Source of the DNA: Corythucha ciliata
Taxonomy: Eukaryota > Arthropoda > Insecta > Hemiptera > Tingidae
Reading direction: 5' to 3'
Assembly (NCBI GenBank): GCA_038030265.1
Contig: CM075940.1
Location: 29,612,940 to 29,676,939 of the forward strand
Length of the DNA stretch: 64,000 nucleotides
The notes under the pieces are model-generated. The model was not told the DNA's origin and did not search any database. It saw nothing but the letters and a program-made list of their open reading frames with translations. Made by a program: the position numbers and the translations under genes. Shown here piece after piece: positions 48,105-58,455 of this stretch (positions are counted from its first letter, which is position 1; each line of letters starts with the position of its first letter).

Positions 48105-49538
48105 TGGTGCTCGGAATTGCTTCGACGCTCATGGCTGCTAACAATGTGATTAGTATATCGCAGGACTGGTCGGTGTGTCCACCGTGTAAATGTAAATGGA
48201 CGTCCGGCCGAAAGACTGCCGAGTGCACTCGTTTGAAGCTTCAATTAATTCCAGCCAATTTGAGCTCGGAGATTCAGTTCGTCGACCTGTCGGAGAATCG
48301 AATCTCGAGTCTACCGGAAGAAGCTTTCAAGTCCGTCGGATTGATTCATTTGCAAAAAATATTCCTCAAGGCCTGCGGTATTCAGGACGTTCACAGAGAT
48401 GCGTTCAAAGGCCTCCAAATTCTCATTGAGCTGGACTTGTCCGAGAACAAAATCCACACTCTGCATCCTGAAACGTTTCTCGGAAACATTCGTCTTAGAA
48501 TGCTCGTCGCGAATAAAAATAGACTTCAGAGGCTCGAAAATGGTTTATTCACAAACTTGACTTTTTTACATTCCGTCGAAATTAGCGACTGTCAACTCTC
48601 TTACGTTGGCACCCGAACTTTCAACAACGTTTCAAATTTACAAACTCTCGCTTTAGACGGAAACAATTTGACTCATATGAAAGTTTCAGTTGTTGATAAG
48701 CTAACAAGGCTGCGTAGCTTGGTACTCCACAACAACCCTTGGAAGTGCGACTGTCTTCTAAAACCTTTTCGTGACTGGGTCATCGAACATAATTTATACT
48801 CGCATCCAACTGCGTGTAAGGAGCCTCAGCATTTGGAGAACAAATATTGGATTGATTTGAGCAGTGAATCATTCGCTTGCAGGCCTGTAATTAAATGGCC
48901 GTCAGCATCTTTGAGCGTGACGGCAGATGGTGACGACGTGACATTAAGTTGCCAAGTAACTGGAACCCCTTCTCCTGAAGTTCATTGGGTTTACAATGCG
49001 AGGATCATCTCTAACAACAGCCGAACAAAGTACGGAGATCTTCGCTACATGATAAGGACTAGTGGTGATGTGGATAGATGGGTGAATCTCACAGTTACTC
49101 GAGTGCGTCCCCAGGATCAAGGCCGGTTTACTTGTGTTGCTAACAGTTCGGGTGGAGTTGACGAAAGACATATTCATTTATTAGTAGACTCATCTTCCGG
49201 GAGTTATATTAATTCGCCCAGTGTTTTTGACTCTTGGCCTTTAATTATCGGCCTCCCGTTGGGACTAATTGCTCTTCTCATTATTATAATGGTGCTATGT
49301 TGTTGTTTTTGTCGAAGACGAGAAATAATGCCGGGTAAAAAGTCACCAGTGAATGGACTCTCTCCCAATGGGGATCTTCCGCATCATGTAACTTCGTCAA
49401 CAGAGCAGGAAAAGAGTTTATTGACGGTCAATCCTGTGCAAAAACCTCCCAGAAGGTACGAAGCTCACCCAACAAGCAATTCAGCGACTGAGCTGTCTGA
49501 GCTTAATCGGAAACTGCTGGATGAAGGCTCTATTACAG
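48105..49538 (+). CDS. Kekkon-like LRR-Ig transmembrane receptor, large internal exon
   Basis: A 1,434-base exon (478 codons) bounded by TTTTTCAG| and CAG|GTAATT, phase 1 at both ends, with no stop inside. Order: cysteine N-cap with CPPCKCKW and GRKTAEC, as in Kekkon proteins; about seven leucine-rich repeats (FVDLSENRIS, LIELDLSENKI, LQTLALDGNNL, LRSLVLHNNP); C-cap WKCDC...TACKEP...FACRP; one Ig domain with C (VTLSCQV), W (VHWVY) and DQGRFTCVA; a transmembrane segment (PLIIGLPLGLIALLIIIMVL) followed by CCCFCRRR; then about 75 cytoplasmic residues with PPRRYEAHP. Kekkons are arthropod membrane proteins; Drosophila Kek1 inhibits the EGF receptor. The specific paralogue cannot be named; LRIG- or Lambik-like alternatives are less likely. 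Start codon and C-terminus lie in other exons. Confidence 0.85.
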
Positions 49539-49544
49539 GTAATT
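49536..49544 (+). promoter_or_regulatory. Splice donor of the Kekkon-like exon
   Basis: CAG|GTAATT; the protein reads ...DEGSITG across it. Beyond it the frame degenerates into homopolymer (C9 at 49,578). Confidence 0.7.
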
Positions 49545-51239
49545 CATTACTTTCTTTCGTGTTAATTACTTTAAATCCCCCCCCCATTATGATATTGTTA
49601 TCATGGTATTGCGTGGAGTTGCGAGGGCTGAAGTCCATAGAGGCGCTGTTTATGCGGCTGAAATGATCTGGACAGTGTTTCCAGGCCAACTTATGCCCTC
49701 GCAGAGAAAAGGCGGTAAACAGCCAATTTTTGACGTTGAATTTGGAATACCCAATGGCGTGGAAACAGTGGTGTGGGGTGGGGGGCGAAGTTCCGTCCCG
49801 AATTTCTGGAATACCTCGAGGATTGAAGTAGCTCTTCGCCTTATAGATCAATAATTTCAAATACGTATCCCTTTCTTTTACGCTTATTGATCAACAGAAT
49901 TATTAAAATTGCGTCGTCTTTTTCCCAGTTTTGAAAGCCAAATAGGCTTTGACAACCCTCTTAGCGCTCTTACACATTTATATTCCCTCTCGGAATTCCT
50001 TAATAAACTTTGGCCTGGAAAAGTGCCACACTTTTTTTTTTTTTCGCCTTTTTTTACCTCGATATTTTCGCGTTACTATCTCAAACTTTCTTGAAGATAT
50101 TTTGGTCAGGGGACTGGAAAATAAGACGAGAGGGAGGGATCTTGTAATCAACATTTAAGCCCATGTAGAGCATGTCAACTATTTCCACGGCCCGCATTCT
50201 CATCATACACGTTTGTTTGACTTAAGGTCCCTTTCTACTTTATATTAACGAAGTGACTATTTGCACGTATACGCGCAAAATAACGCAGGTAAACGCTACC
50301 GAACAAGCTGAGCGTACTATATGAGACCAGAAAAAGTATTCACAGCGGATGTTTTGTTGTATGATCACCGGGGTAGCGGGTGGGGGTACGAAGGGGCGTT
50401 ATAATTTTAACGCGGCGTTATCCTATCACAATTAACGTGGTTGTTACGTGGATACCATCAGTGTTATTTCATTTAACACTCCACTCGTACTTGCCCCCCC
50501 CCCCAACGTACCCTCGTCCTGCCTAGTTGACTGTGAATTACTCAAGAAAGTGAATTTTTGAATTATTTTTTCTGTGAATTCCCTTCCCTAAGGTGAAACG
50601 TAGTATGCAGATGGCTTGGGGAAGCTGTTGTCACCATATGTAGTACCTAAAGTAACCTTTTCGTGAACAGAGACGAAAACGACAAACGGCAAGGAAACAA
50701 TGAGTATTTTAAAAGATCATGGCGTAGGCGCCATACCTTTATGCACCACAGAAGATAGTTTATTCAATAAAACGGTATCTATAGGTCTTTTTAAAATTAT
50801 TTACTGAATTTCAATCTTTGTTTGACGGAGTGGGTCTAATTATGTGCCATATCAATCAAAAGCGAAGAGGGTAAAATAACAGATCTGAACGACGCGGCAA
50901 CGTTTGGGAAAGAGGTGTTAAGGGGGATGGCTTTCTGTGTTGTTCACGACCAATTCATCTTGCCCAATTGTAAAACTATTAGTTTCTTTCTCGCCTCCGT
51001 GACACATTGGCCAACTTTATATCATCCTTCTAGCGGCTGATCCTACAGTGTTGTGTCTTCTTTTATCCTGTCAAGTTCAACAATATTATATATATCCCCT
51101 CAAGAATGAAGTTAGCAGTCATGGACGCGACTTTCTACTATTTCTTTCTCGAACGGTTAGAATTTTCTCCAGCAAGCTGCGATAAGGAGCTTTATTGCTT
51201 GAAAAAGTCGAACAGTCGATTCTTTTTCAAGTTTAATAC
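49539..51239 (+). other. Presumed intron of the Kekkon-like gene; nothing else recognised
   Basis: Contains C and T runs and a few random frames. No further exon with Kekkon C-terminal features could be identified here or later in the window, although a short one would be hard to see. Confidence 0.5.
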
Positions 51240-51745
51240 GTAATTTTTTTCCTAATATATCCGTCAATTAATTGAATAATTGAGCTTAAATGACCCTATC
51301 TACGAATATTTAGGGGATTACTCCCCTCCTCACCGCACCACCCTAGTCACAACTGTGAATTCGAGGGAGTGGGGAGGCTGAAAATAAATAAATTAATCTT
51401 TAAATTAAATACTTACGTTTTTACTTGTTTTGAGTTCCGAGAAAAAATTGCTCCCCAGGTGGGATTCGAACCCACGACCTCTCCTAGTTTCACGCCAACT
51501 GAGACATCCAGGGAGTCAACGCAAAGAGCGAATCCACCCAGGAGAAATCCCCTCTCGGAACTCAAACTGCACCTTTCCCAGTCAGTGCATGTCATACGTC
51601 ATTTTTTTTCCTAATGTGTCCTTCAATTAATTGAATAATTGAGCTTAGATGACCCTATCGACGTGACTAGGGTGGTGCGGTGAGGAGGGGAGTAATCCCC
51701 TAAAATGTCCGTAGATAGGGCTCATCTAAGCTCAATTATTCAAGT
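51240..51745. mobile_element. Palindromic MITE pair split by a tRNA-like insertion
   Basis: 51,630-51,744 is a compact palindrome (TTGAATAATTGAGCTTAGAT at one end, its near complement at the other). A second copy of its left arm and its core inverted lies at 51,245-51,349. Between them are a minus-strand tRNA-like module (51,450-51,517) and an AAATAAATAAATTAATC tail at about 51,382, i.e. a SINE-like insertion. Boundaries of the parts are approximate. Confidence 0.55.
51450..51517 (-). repeat. tRNA-like module (SINE head), not a tRNA gene
   Basis: Minus strand: TGTCTCAGTTGGC (A-box-like), GGGTTCGAATCCCACC (B-box and T-arm), and acceptor halves ACTCCCT/GGGGAGC pairing at 6 of 7. The anticodon arm (GAAACTAGGAG) does not form a proper stem. 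Followed in sense by an AT-rich tail. Confidence 0.6.
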
Positions 51746-51874
51746 GCCATACAGCAAATATGACATAATGCAATAAACGTGGGGGGGGGGGAGAGTGCTC
51801 TGAATACATCGTGAGGCCGTTGAAAGCACCATTCTTGTGGGGTTTGGCTCTTTATAAAAATTGTAAAGTACATG

Positions 51875-53555
51875 CAGTGGCGTGCCCATGGGGAGGGTTT
51901 TGGGGGTCAGAACCTCTCCCCGAGTACTTCAGCCCACCATAGTTAAGAAATAGAAATAAAAAATAAATGAATGAATAAATAAATAAAATGAATAAGTAAA
52001 AAAGTAAAAAAAGAAACAACAAAAACGTGATTTGTATGACCCTAAAAGTTCGTTTTTTAGCAATTTAGTCCCGCTAAGTAACTATCCACGGCATAACGGT
52101 ATTTATTCCACTGTCCAGGCATGGATTCAGGATTTGTTCAAGAGAGAGGGGCTTGAGAAATTCTACTAAAGATGACTTGGCAGTCATTTGCTGCCTTAAA
52201 TTATCTATCCCCACCATACAGAATCCTAGACTGACTATACTCGCGCCCCAATATGACAAAACTAACTATTTGAGCCATGAAAATAGTCAAACCGACTTCA
52301 TTGGCGATTCTCGCTCTAAAATGGCCAAAATGACTCTAGGCGGCCTGGAAATGCCTTAACAGATTATTCCTGTGCTGAAAGCTGCAAAATAGACCATTTG
52401 CGCGCCAAGAATGGTCAAAATAACGATTCGTGCTAGAAGGGACTAATTGAACCCGCCTATGCTGCTATGTTTGGGCAAAGTATAACTGACGATTCGCGCG
52501 CCCTGAAAATGGCAAAATCGACCAGTCGCACGCCAAAATGCCCTAACTGACCATTATCGCCTTGGTTTGACGTCCCATTCCCGCCCTATACGTATAAATG
52601 TCAAGCTTCCAAGACCACGCGCCCTAAAATTGGCCAAACTGACTATCCAAGCCATGAAATCGGCAAAACTGACTCTATGCGCCCTAAAAATAGCTTAACT
52701 GACGATTTGCGCCTTGAAAATGCCTAAACACAGACGATTCCTGTCCTTAAATTGGCCGAACTGACCATTAGCGCTTAGAAAAATAGAAATTTCTCGCTTT
52801 AAAAACAGCAAAACTGACTATTTCGACTGATAAAACTGATAATTCGAGCACTGAAAATATCGCACTGACTATTTAATAATGCCTTAGAAATGACCATTCT
52901 GACATTTTGTGCCGTAAAAATGGCCAAACTGGCTATTCACGTCCTAAAATTAGTACAAATACCAACTCTAAATATATAGCGGCCCGCGAGATTCGTGCTT
53001 TGAAAGGTTCGAAACGTATGATTCATGTCCTGAAAATGCAAAATCGACCATTATCCAGCATCAAAAATGTCTAAACTGACGATTCGTTCCCTAAAAATAG
53101 CAAAACTGACTATTTAAGTCCTAAAAATGGCATACTCGTACCAGAAATTCACAGTCCAAAGATTAGCTAAACAGATCATTTGCGCCCTGCAGAGGCTATT
53201 GCGCGTCTTCAAAGTGGCTATCGGCACCCAAAAAAAAAATAAAAAAAATTGATCCTCCGTGGCTTGAAAACGGTGAAACTGCGGACAATTCGTGCCTTAG
53301 AAATACCGGAACTGATCATTCGCGCCTTGTATAGATGGCTTAAGTGACGATTTGTGCCATGCTGCACCGAAAAAATTGCCAAACTGGCTATTCGCGCCCT
53401 TAAAAGACGAATTGACTATAAAGGACCGTTTCCATCTTACGAACTGATTGACCCCCCCCCCCCATTTCTGTCAAAAAAATCACCATTTTATATAGGTAGA
53501 TATAATTTTCTAATTTGAAAACCCCACCCAAGAAAAAATCCTGGGCACGCCACTG
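51875..53555. mobile_element. hAT-like element, TIR CAGTGGCGTGCCCA, filled with family-B repeats
   Basis: Left CAGTGGCGTGCCCATGG at 51,875; right, reverse complement, CAGTGGCGTGCCCAGG ending at 53,555. Flanking octamers AGTACATG (51,867-51,874) and AGAACATG (53,556-53,563) agree at 7 of 8. After a GATTCAGGATTTGTTCAAG segment at 52,125, similar to the ends at 13,165 and 9,770, a family-B array fills most of it. 1,681 bp, no transposase. Confidence 0.82.
52170..53410 (+). repeat. Family-B minisatellite array
   Basis: About 40 units, e.g. CCTAAAATTGGCC..AAACTGACTATCC near 52,622-52,650. Same orientation as the array at 13,230-14,210. Confidence 0.85.
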
Positions 53556-54179
53556 AGAACATGTAAGTTGCAGTACTACGCACTACTGGTAGAAATTAGT
53601 AAAAACAAATTTGAACTTTTGAAGCCATGGATTTGCCCCCCCCCCCCCCGTGGATGATGCACCCGGGGTAGGAGTATAGTATCACTTCCCCCCCCCCCAT
53701 GCATATCCGCAATCGTTAAGAGCTTGAAAACTTATTGACGTTGCGCAAAAAATAGAAATTACAGTTACTTTTCTTGACGGAATGGCTCAACGACTATCAA
53801 TTTTTATTTAACTTAAATATACATATAGATAATAACTTAAATATATAGATTCGCGTTGTATTGCTTTGAAAATCAATTGGTACTCCTCACTGTAATCTTA
53901 GCCATAGGCGGATACAACAGTTCTAAACGTTGCCAGCTTTCAAGGCCAAATTCAAGTTTCTAGTGTCAACATTGCAAATAATTGGTTTGTTTACTTGTCC
54001 ACTGATAAGAGTCAACGAATGAAGAGCCCACGAATAAGAGTTTGCCTCTCAAAAAAGTGTAATTTGTACGTTAAATTTAGTTACGCAGAACAGTTTTATG
54101 AATCTTTGATCAGTTCTTGGGTTGATTAGTCAATTTATCGAACTAAATTGTCAGTTGCAGGGCAGTTCATCAGTCAGGA
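53556..54179. other. No recognisable gene; C-runs
   Basis: Contains C13 at 53,636 and C10 at 53,689. Otherwise AT-rich with no feature. Confidence 0.5.
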
Positions 54180-55215
54180 CCTGAGGCAAATACCTCTAGG
54201 GACTGACTGTTGGGGTGTAAATGTCTGCAGGTAGCTCCCTGCTAACATGTTCGCCGAAAGGAGAGGGAGTTTCATGACTGAAGGGAAGGGACATTGTTGT
54301 GGCGGGGTCGTAGATATGTATAGCAGTCTCCCAACGAAGTCTTTGAAACGACTGGGCAAACGCCGTTGACGATCAGGTGGCCATTGTGCACTGAAGTAGG
54401 TGGTGGAGGCATTTTCTGAGCAGGAAGTTCATTCGTCGGAAGAGGACGGAGAAGTGTCTACTGTAGGTGGCTGGGAGTCGTCTTCGCTTGTACCGTTGTC
54501 GAAGTTTGTGAAAACTGATGGCAACTTGAGGGTCTTGGAACTTCGAAGACTTGAACGGGGCTGAATTTCAGTTTTTTGACAAGCGTAGATCTCATCTGAT
54601 TGACATGGCGCTTGATAGTCCTGCCAGAGTCCAAGATGACCTTCCGAGTTTTTCATTTACCTCCCCGAATAACCATACAGGTTTTTTATTGGCGAAGAAC
54701 CTGATTTTAACTCTGTCTCCGACTGAAAATGACCTGAAAGATGTAGGAGACGGGTTAAATTTTCCGGAACGATTAGGGAAAATGGCGTCCAGACGAATTC
54801 GAATCGGTCGATGCAAGGGACTGCCCGCAAGAAAGTGGAGTTGCGCGATAGCGGAAAATAATCTTTTTGACTTTCTCATGAACTGGAATGTCTTCATCGG
54901 CCGCTTTCAACCTATTCTTGAGAGTCTGAACAGTTCTCTCAGCCAACCCATTTGTTGCGGGATGCGCTTTTTCAATGGGTTTTCTTGATAGACAATCGAC
55001 ATTCTGATTTTCTTTTCCTTTTTCGAATTTAACGGTTTAATCGAAAGCTGAAAGAAACGACGCGTAGCGGAGGAGACGGGACGAAGCCTTATCATGACGG
55101 AAAATACGAGACAATGGCTCGCTGTCTGTAACGAGAAGGAAATGACTGCCGAACAGGTAATTGTATAGAAGTGGGTGCCGGCCTTGAACATTATGCGCCC
55201 CCGGGCGAATCTTTC
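54180..55215 (-). pseudogene. Gypsy-type LTR retrotransposon Pol: RNase H joined to integrase tail
   Basis: Reading leftward from 55,200: YLFGSHFLLVTDSEPLSRIF and LLRYASFLSAFD are the end of the Ty3/Gypsy RNase H, then an in-frame TAA, FEKGKENQNVDCLSRKP (the conserved end of RNase H), and directly HPATNGLAERTVQTLKN, part of the integrase core. Most of the integrase (zinc finger and first catalytic residues) is deleted. After a frameshift come PIRIRLDAIFPN, FSVGDRVKIRF and, shifted again, TIKRHVNQMRS, the usual integrase C-terminal region. Below about 54,600 only weak proline/serine-rich frames remain. The upstream part is at 57,501-57,683. Confidence 0.85.
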
Positions 55216-55249
55216 ACCAGTGCCCCATGAAGTCACCGTTCAGATTAAG

Positions 55250-56110
55250 TCGCGATTTGGCGTTTTCTCCACGTTAACCGCAAATTAGCGTTTTTTCAAC
55301 ACTTCAGCGCTTCTTCTCAATTTCATCGGTGAATCAGATAGTTTTCCCCATTTTTGTCGTGAAATAAGCGATTTGTCTCCATTTTTAGCCGCGAATTTGC
55401 GATTTTTCTCGTAAGCTAGCGGGTTTTCTCAATTTTAGCCGTGATTTAACGATTTTTTTAAATTTTTGCCGCGAAGTTGCCTCCGGAAATCTCGGATTGC
55501 CATTTTCTCAATTTTAACCCGGTTGATTTTAACCGCACATTTGTGTTTTTACTCATTTTAGCCGCTAAAATTATAGATATCTCTACATTTCAGTTTTTCC
55601 CCAATTTTCATCGCGAATTATTTAAAGCTTTTTCTGATTTTAGCCACGGATTAGCGATTTTTTTGACTTTCTGGCACAAAGTTACCTTCAGAAGCCGCGA
55701 ATGAGCGTTTTTTCCTCACTTCAGCGCTTCTTCTCAATTTTACCGGTAAATTGGTGATTTTTCACAATTTTAGCCGTTATTCAGCAATTTTTCAGAATTT
55801 TTGTGGTGAATTCGTGTTTTTCCTTATCCTCTGATGCGCGATTTTTCTCAATTTCATCCATGAATTAGCTCTTTTTCTTAATTTAAACTTCGAATTTATC
55901 GATCTTTTTTTTCGCTTTTAGCTATGAATTAGCGCTTTTTCTCAGTTTGAGCCACGAACTTGCTTTGAGAAGCTAAAAGCTTCTAGTCACTAATTAGCGC
56001 TTTTTCTGTACTTTATCCGCGGAAACTCTAAGAAAACTTTAGCCGCGAAGTAGATGTGTATTTTTCTTAATTTTACCCATCATTTAGCTCTTTTTCTCAA
56101 TTTTGCCAGT
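55250..56110 (+). repeat. Family-A array, forward
   Basis: About 28 units, e.g. TTTTTAGCCGCGAATTTGCG at 55,383 and TCTCAATTTTAGCCGTGATT at 55,428. Confidence 0.85.
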
Positions 56111-56359
56111 GAATCAGTAGCGTAGCGAGATAGGGGCGAGGGGGCAGGATCGCCCTGGGCCCCCCTTTAGTAGAGGGGCCCCCGAAAAGCTTAAAGATGG
56201 AAAAGTGAGGATTTTAAGGTTCTATGTTCATGTTTGTAGTTACGTGAAAACGAGTTTTTGGCATGCGGTTGGACAGCGACATTGGCTGCTTTCGATCCAT
56301 CCGACCCAGAGGACGGAATGGGACGTGGCAGGTGATAAGCAAATTGTGTAGCTGAATAT

Positions 56360-57400
56360 TCAATTTAGCCCACAAAAGTGAAGGTTCAAATTGACAGAAA
56401 ATGCAGCCTTATGGGTGTAACTTCGCGGCTAAAATATATCTAAACACCTAGTACCTAAGCATCAAAAAGATGGGGAAAAGCGATAAATTCTTGGTTAAAA
56501 CTGTTAAAATGCGCTCATTCGCGGCATCTCGATGAAACATCCAGGCCAAAATTGGGAAAAAATCGCTGATTCGTGGTGCATAGATGCCACTTTATGACTA
56601 AAATGAAGAAAAAACGCATATTTGTTGTTGGTAAAATTGAAACTTACTGGCTCAGTTTTTGCTTTTCTGCAAGGCTAAAAGGAAAGAAAAACCGCTAAGG
56701 CTATACAATAGAAATAAAACACGCTAATTCGGGAATAAAATTGAGAAAAATGACAAATTCGCAACAGAAATTGCAAAAAATTGTCCATTCGCGAATAAAA
56801 AAGTAAAAGGCCACTAATTCACGACTGAAATTTAGAAGAATTGCTATAATTAGCTGCTGAAATTGGGGCAAAAGTTGAGAAAAATAGCTAATTCGCACAT
56901 GAAATTGATAAAATAAAGCGCTATTTAGCGGCTGAACTTGGAACAGTTCTATTTCGCGGACTCAACTGAAAAGAATCGCGAATTAATTCACGGCTAAAAA
57001 TTGAAAAAAACGCTAATTCACGACTAAAATTTAGTAATAACGCTGACTCGCGGGTAAAATTTAGGAAAACACAAATCCGTGGCTTCTGAAGGCAACTTCA
57101 GGTCTAAAACTGAGAAAAGGCTCTACTCCATAGCTAAAAGATAAACAAAAAATGTTTAATGTTGGCAAAAATACGGCTGAATTAGCTGAAATTAACGAAA
57201 AACGCTATAATTGAAGCTGAAAGTAAGAAAAAGTGCTAATTCACAACAGAAAAGGTATAAAATCGATAATTTGCTGCAAAAATCGAGGAAAACTTTAATT
57301 CATGGGAAAAACTCTACTTTGCAGCTAAAATTGAGGAAAGTCACCAATTCTAGGTTAAAGTGTAGAGGAAAAAAATCCAATTTTCGGGGTTTTAAATATT
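56360..57400 (-). repeat. Family-A array, reverse
   Basis: About 34 units, e.g. CACGGCTAAAAATTGAAAA at 56,989 and GCAGCTAAAATTGAGG at 57,319. Mirror image of the forward array on the other side of the element centre. Confidence 0.85.
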
Positions 57401-57500
57401 CATAAATCGAACGCGCTTCTTAAGTCATTAAGTCAGACGCGTCCCTTAGGACATGGTGCCCCCGGGCGCTCGCCCCCCCCCCTCCTTAAAGCCATCACTG

Positions 57501-57683
57501 GGTAACACGCTTCTCTGTCCAACTGACCGTAATTCTGTTCTGAAATCGTATAAGTAAAACGAGACGCGTAAGCGATTGGTTTTTCCATGCCGCTGAGATA
57601 CTTTGGCTGAAGACTGCAGCGACGCCTGTAGGACTTGCGTCAGTGGTTAAAACAAGAGGAAGATTGGGATCGAATGGTACTAT
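57501..57683 (-). pseudogene. Gypsy Pol: RT/RNase H connection
   Basis: FDPNLPLVLTTDASPTGVAAVF is the start of the Ty3/Gypsy RNase H region (conserved TDAS). After a one-base shift, MEKPIAYASRFTYTISEQNY and GQLDREA follow; the next expected residues (A.MFG..KF) resume near 55,200 beyond the inserted element. The same strand and order show that this and 54,180-55,215 are one element. Confidence 0.85.
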
Positions 57684-57699
57684 AAAACTCGATCACTAC

Positions 57700-58020
57700 A
57701 AAGTTCTGCTTTAATTTTCCTCGAATCTGGCGATTTTAGCTCAAAATGGCGATTCAATCGCGAAAATTGAGATTTAGACCCGGGCGGGTCGAACACGTGG
57801 GTTCAAATTGACGTTTATATGAAAATTTTGCTTTTTAGTTGTGTCAGATCTGCGAAAATGGTATTTTAGGCCGCAAAAACCGCGACTTTGGCGTTTAAAT
57901 TATATCACCCTTGCGAAATTCATTTTGTGAGCAACAAAATTCCTCAAAATTGATTTTTTAACAGCGAAATCCTAGAAATTATTTTTTTAGTGAGCGCCGA
58001 CGGAACAAAAAATGTGGTTA
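57700..58020. repeat. Degenerate C-like repeat units
   Basis: Units around GCGAAATTCATTTTGTGAGC and AATTGATTTTTTAACAGCG, related to family C. Upstream Gypsy sequence is not recognisable past here. Confidence 0.45.
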
Positions 58021-58046
58021 TCCTGAAGAATTAACACTTTCTGATA

Positions 58047-58149
58047 CAGGATGTATCTAGGGGTGGGCAGCTGCCCCACTAAATCTGTGCTCTCGAGTTT
58101 AGGGAAGGGCAGCTGCCTACCCCTGCCCCCCCCTCTGGCTACGCCCATG
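58047..58149. mobile_element. Very small fold-back element (GGGCAGCTGCC core)
   Basis: Ends CAGGATGTATCTAGGGG and, reversed, CATGGGCGTAGCCAGAGG, with inner GGGTGGGCAGCTGCC / GGGCAGCTGCCTACCCC palindromes. The CTGGGCGTAGCCAGG sequence at 10,101 is related. Target duplication not found. Confidence 0.4.
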
Positions 58150-58312
58150 ACATGGTTGGTATCTCCATAAGGATGACAGTCCGTTAACTGTAAATCTGGT
58201 GATGTTTAAGCTTCCCGCGGATATCGAAATAATATGGACAAATATCATATTATTTCTTAGTTGTTAGAAAAATAAATTTAGTGTTGAAAGATGAGAAAAA
58301 AGAAATAGTGCT

Positions 58313-58455
58313 CAGGGGGCCTATTCTGTAACAAAAAAGCAATTTGTTTTTCATAGCAATATGTCTATTTCATTAATTTTTTCGAACATATGAATGAAAT
58401 TTACACATTGCTACGAAAAACAAATGGCTTTTTTGTTAGAGAAAAGGCCCCCTGG
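58313..58455. mobile_element. Palindromic MITE, family 1, second copy
   Basis: Left CAGGGGGCCTATTCTGTAAC; reverse complement of right CAGGGGGCCTTTTCTCTAAC, continuing AAAAAAGCCATTTGTTTTTC on both arms. Same family as 9,871-10,010 and better preserved. Confidence 0.75.

Larger units (their letters stand above)
55229..57500. mobile_element. Composite palindromic family-A element inserted in the Gypsy copy
   Basis: Left edge ATGAAGTCACCGTTC (55,229), right edge CCTTAAAGCCATCACTG (57,500). Reverse-complemented, these are the right and left end regions of the tract at 16,221-19,203, with the same GGGACGCG block inside the left end. It carries family-A units forward (55,250-56,110), a central GC-rich insert (AGCGTAGCGAGAT, GGGCCCCCC) at 56,115-56,200, then A units in reverse (56,360-57,400). 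It separates two parts of one Gypsy reading frame, so it inserted after that element. Target duplication not resolved. Confidence 0.65.

Noticed and set aside
51450..51517. tRNA gene
   Set aside because: A and B boxes and an acceptor are present, but no acceptable anticodon stem-loop; it sits beside an AT-rich SINE-like tail.
54551..54988. 145-codon plus-strand frame
   Set aside because: Antisense to the Gypsy integrase C-terminal region, which is clearly the coding strand.
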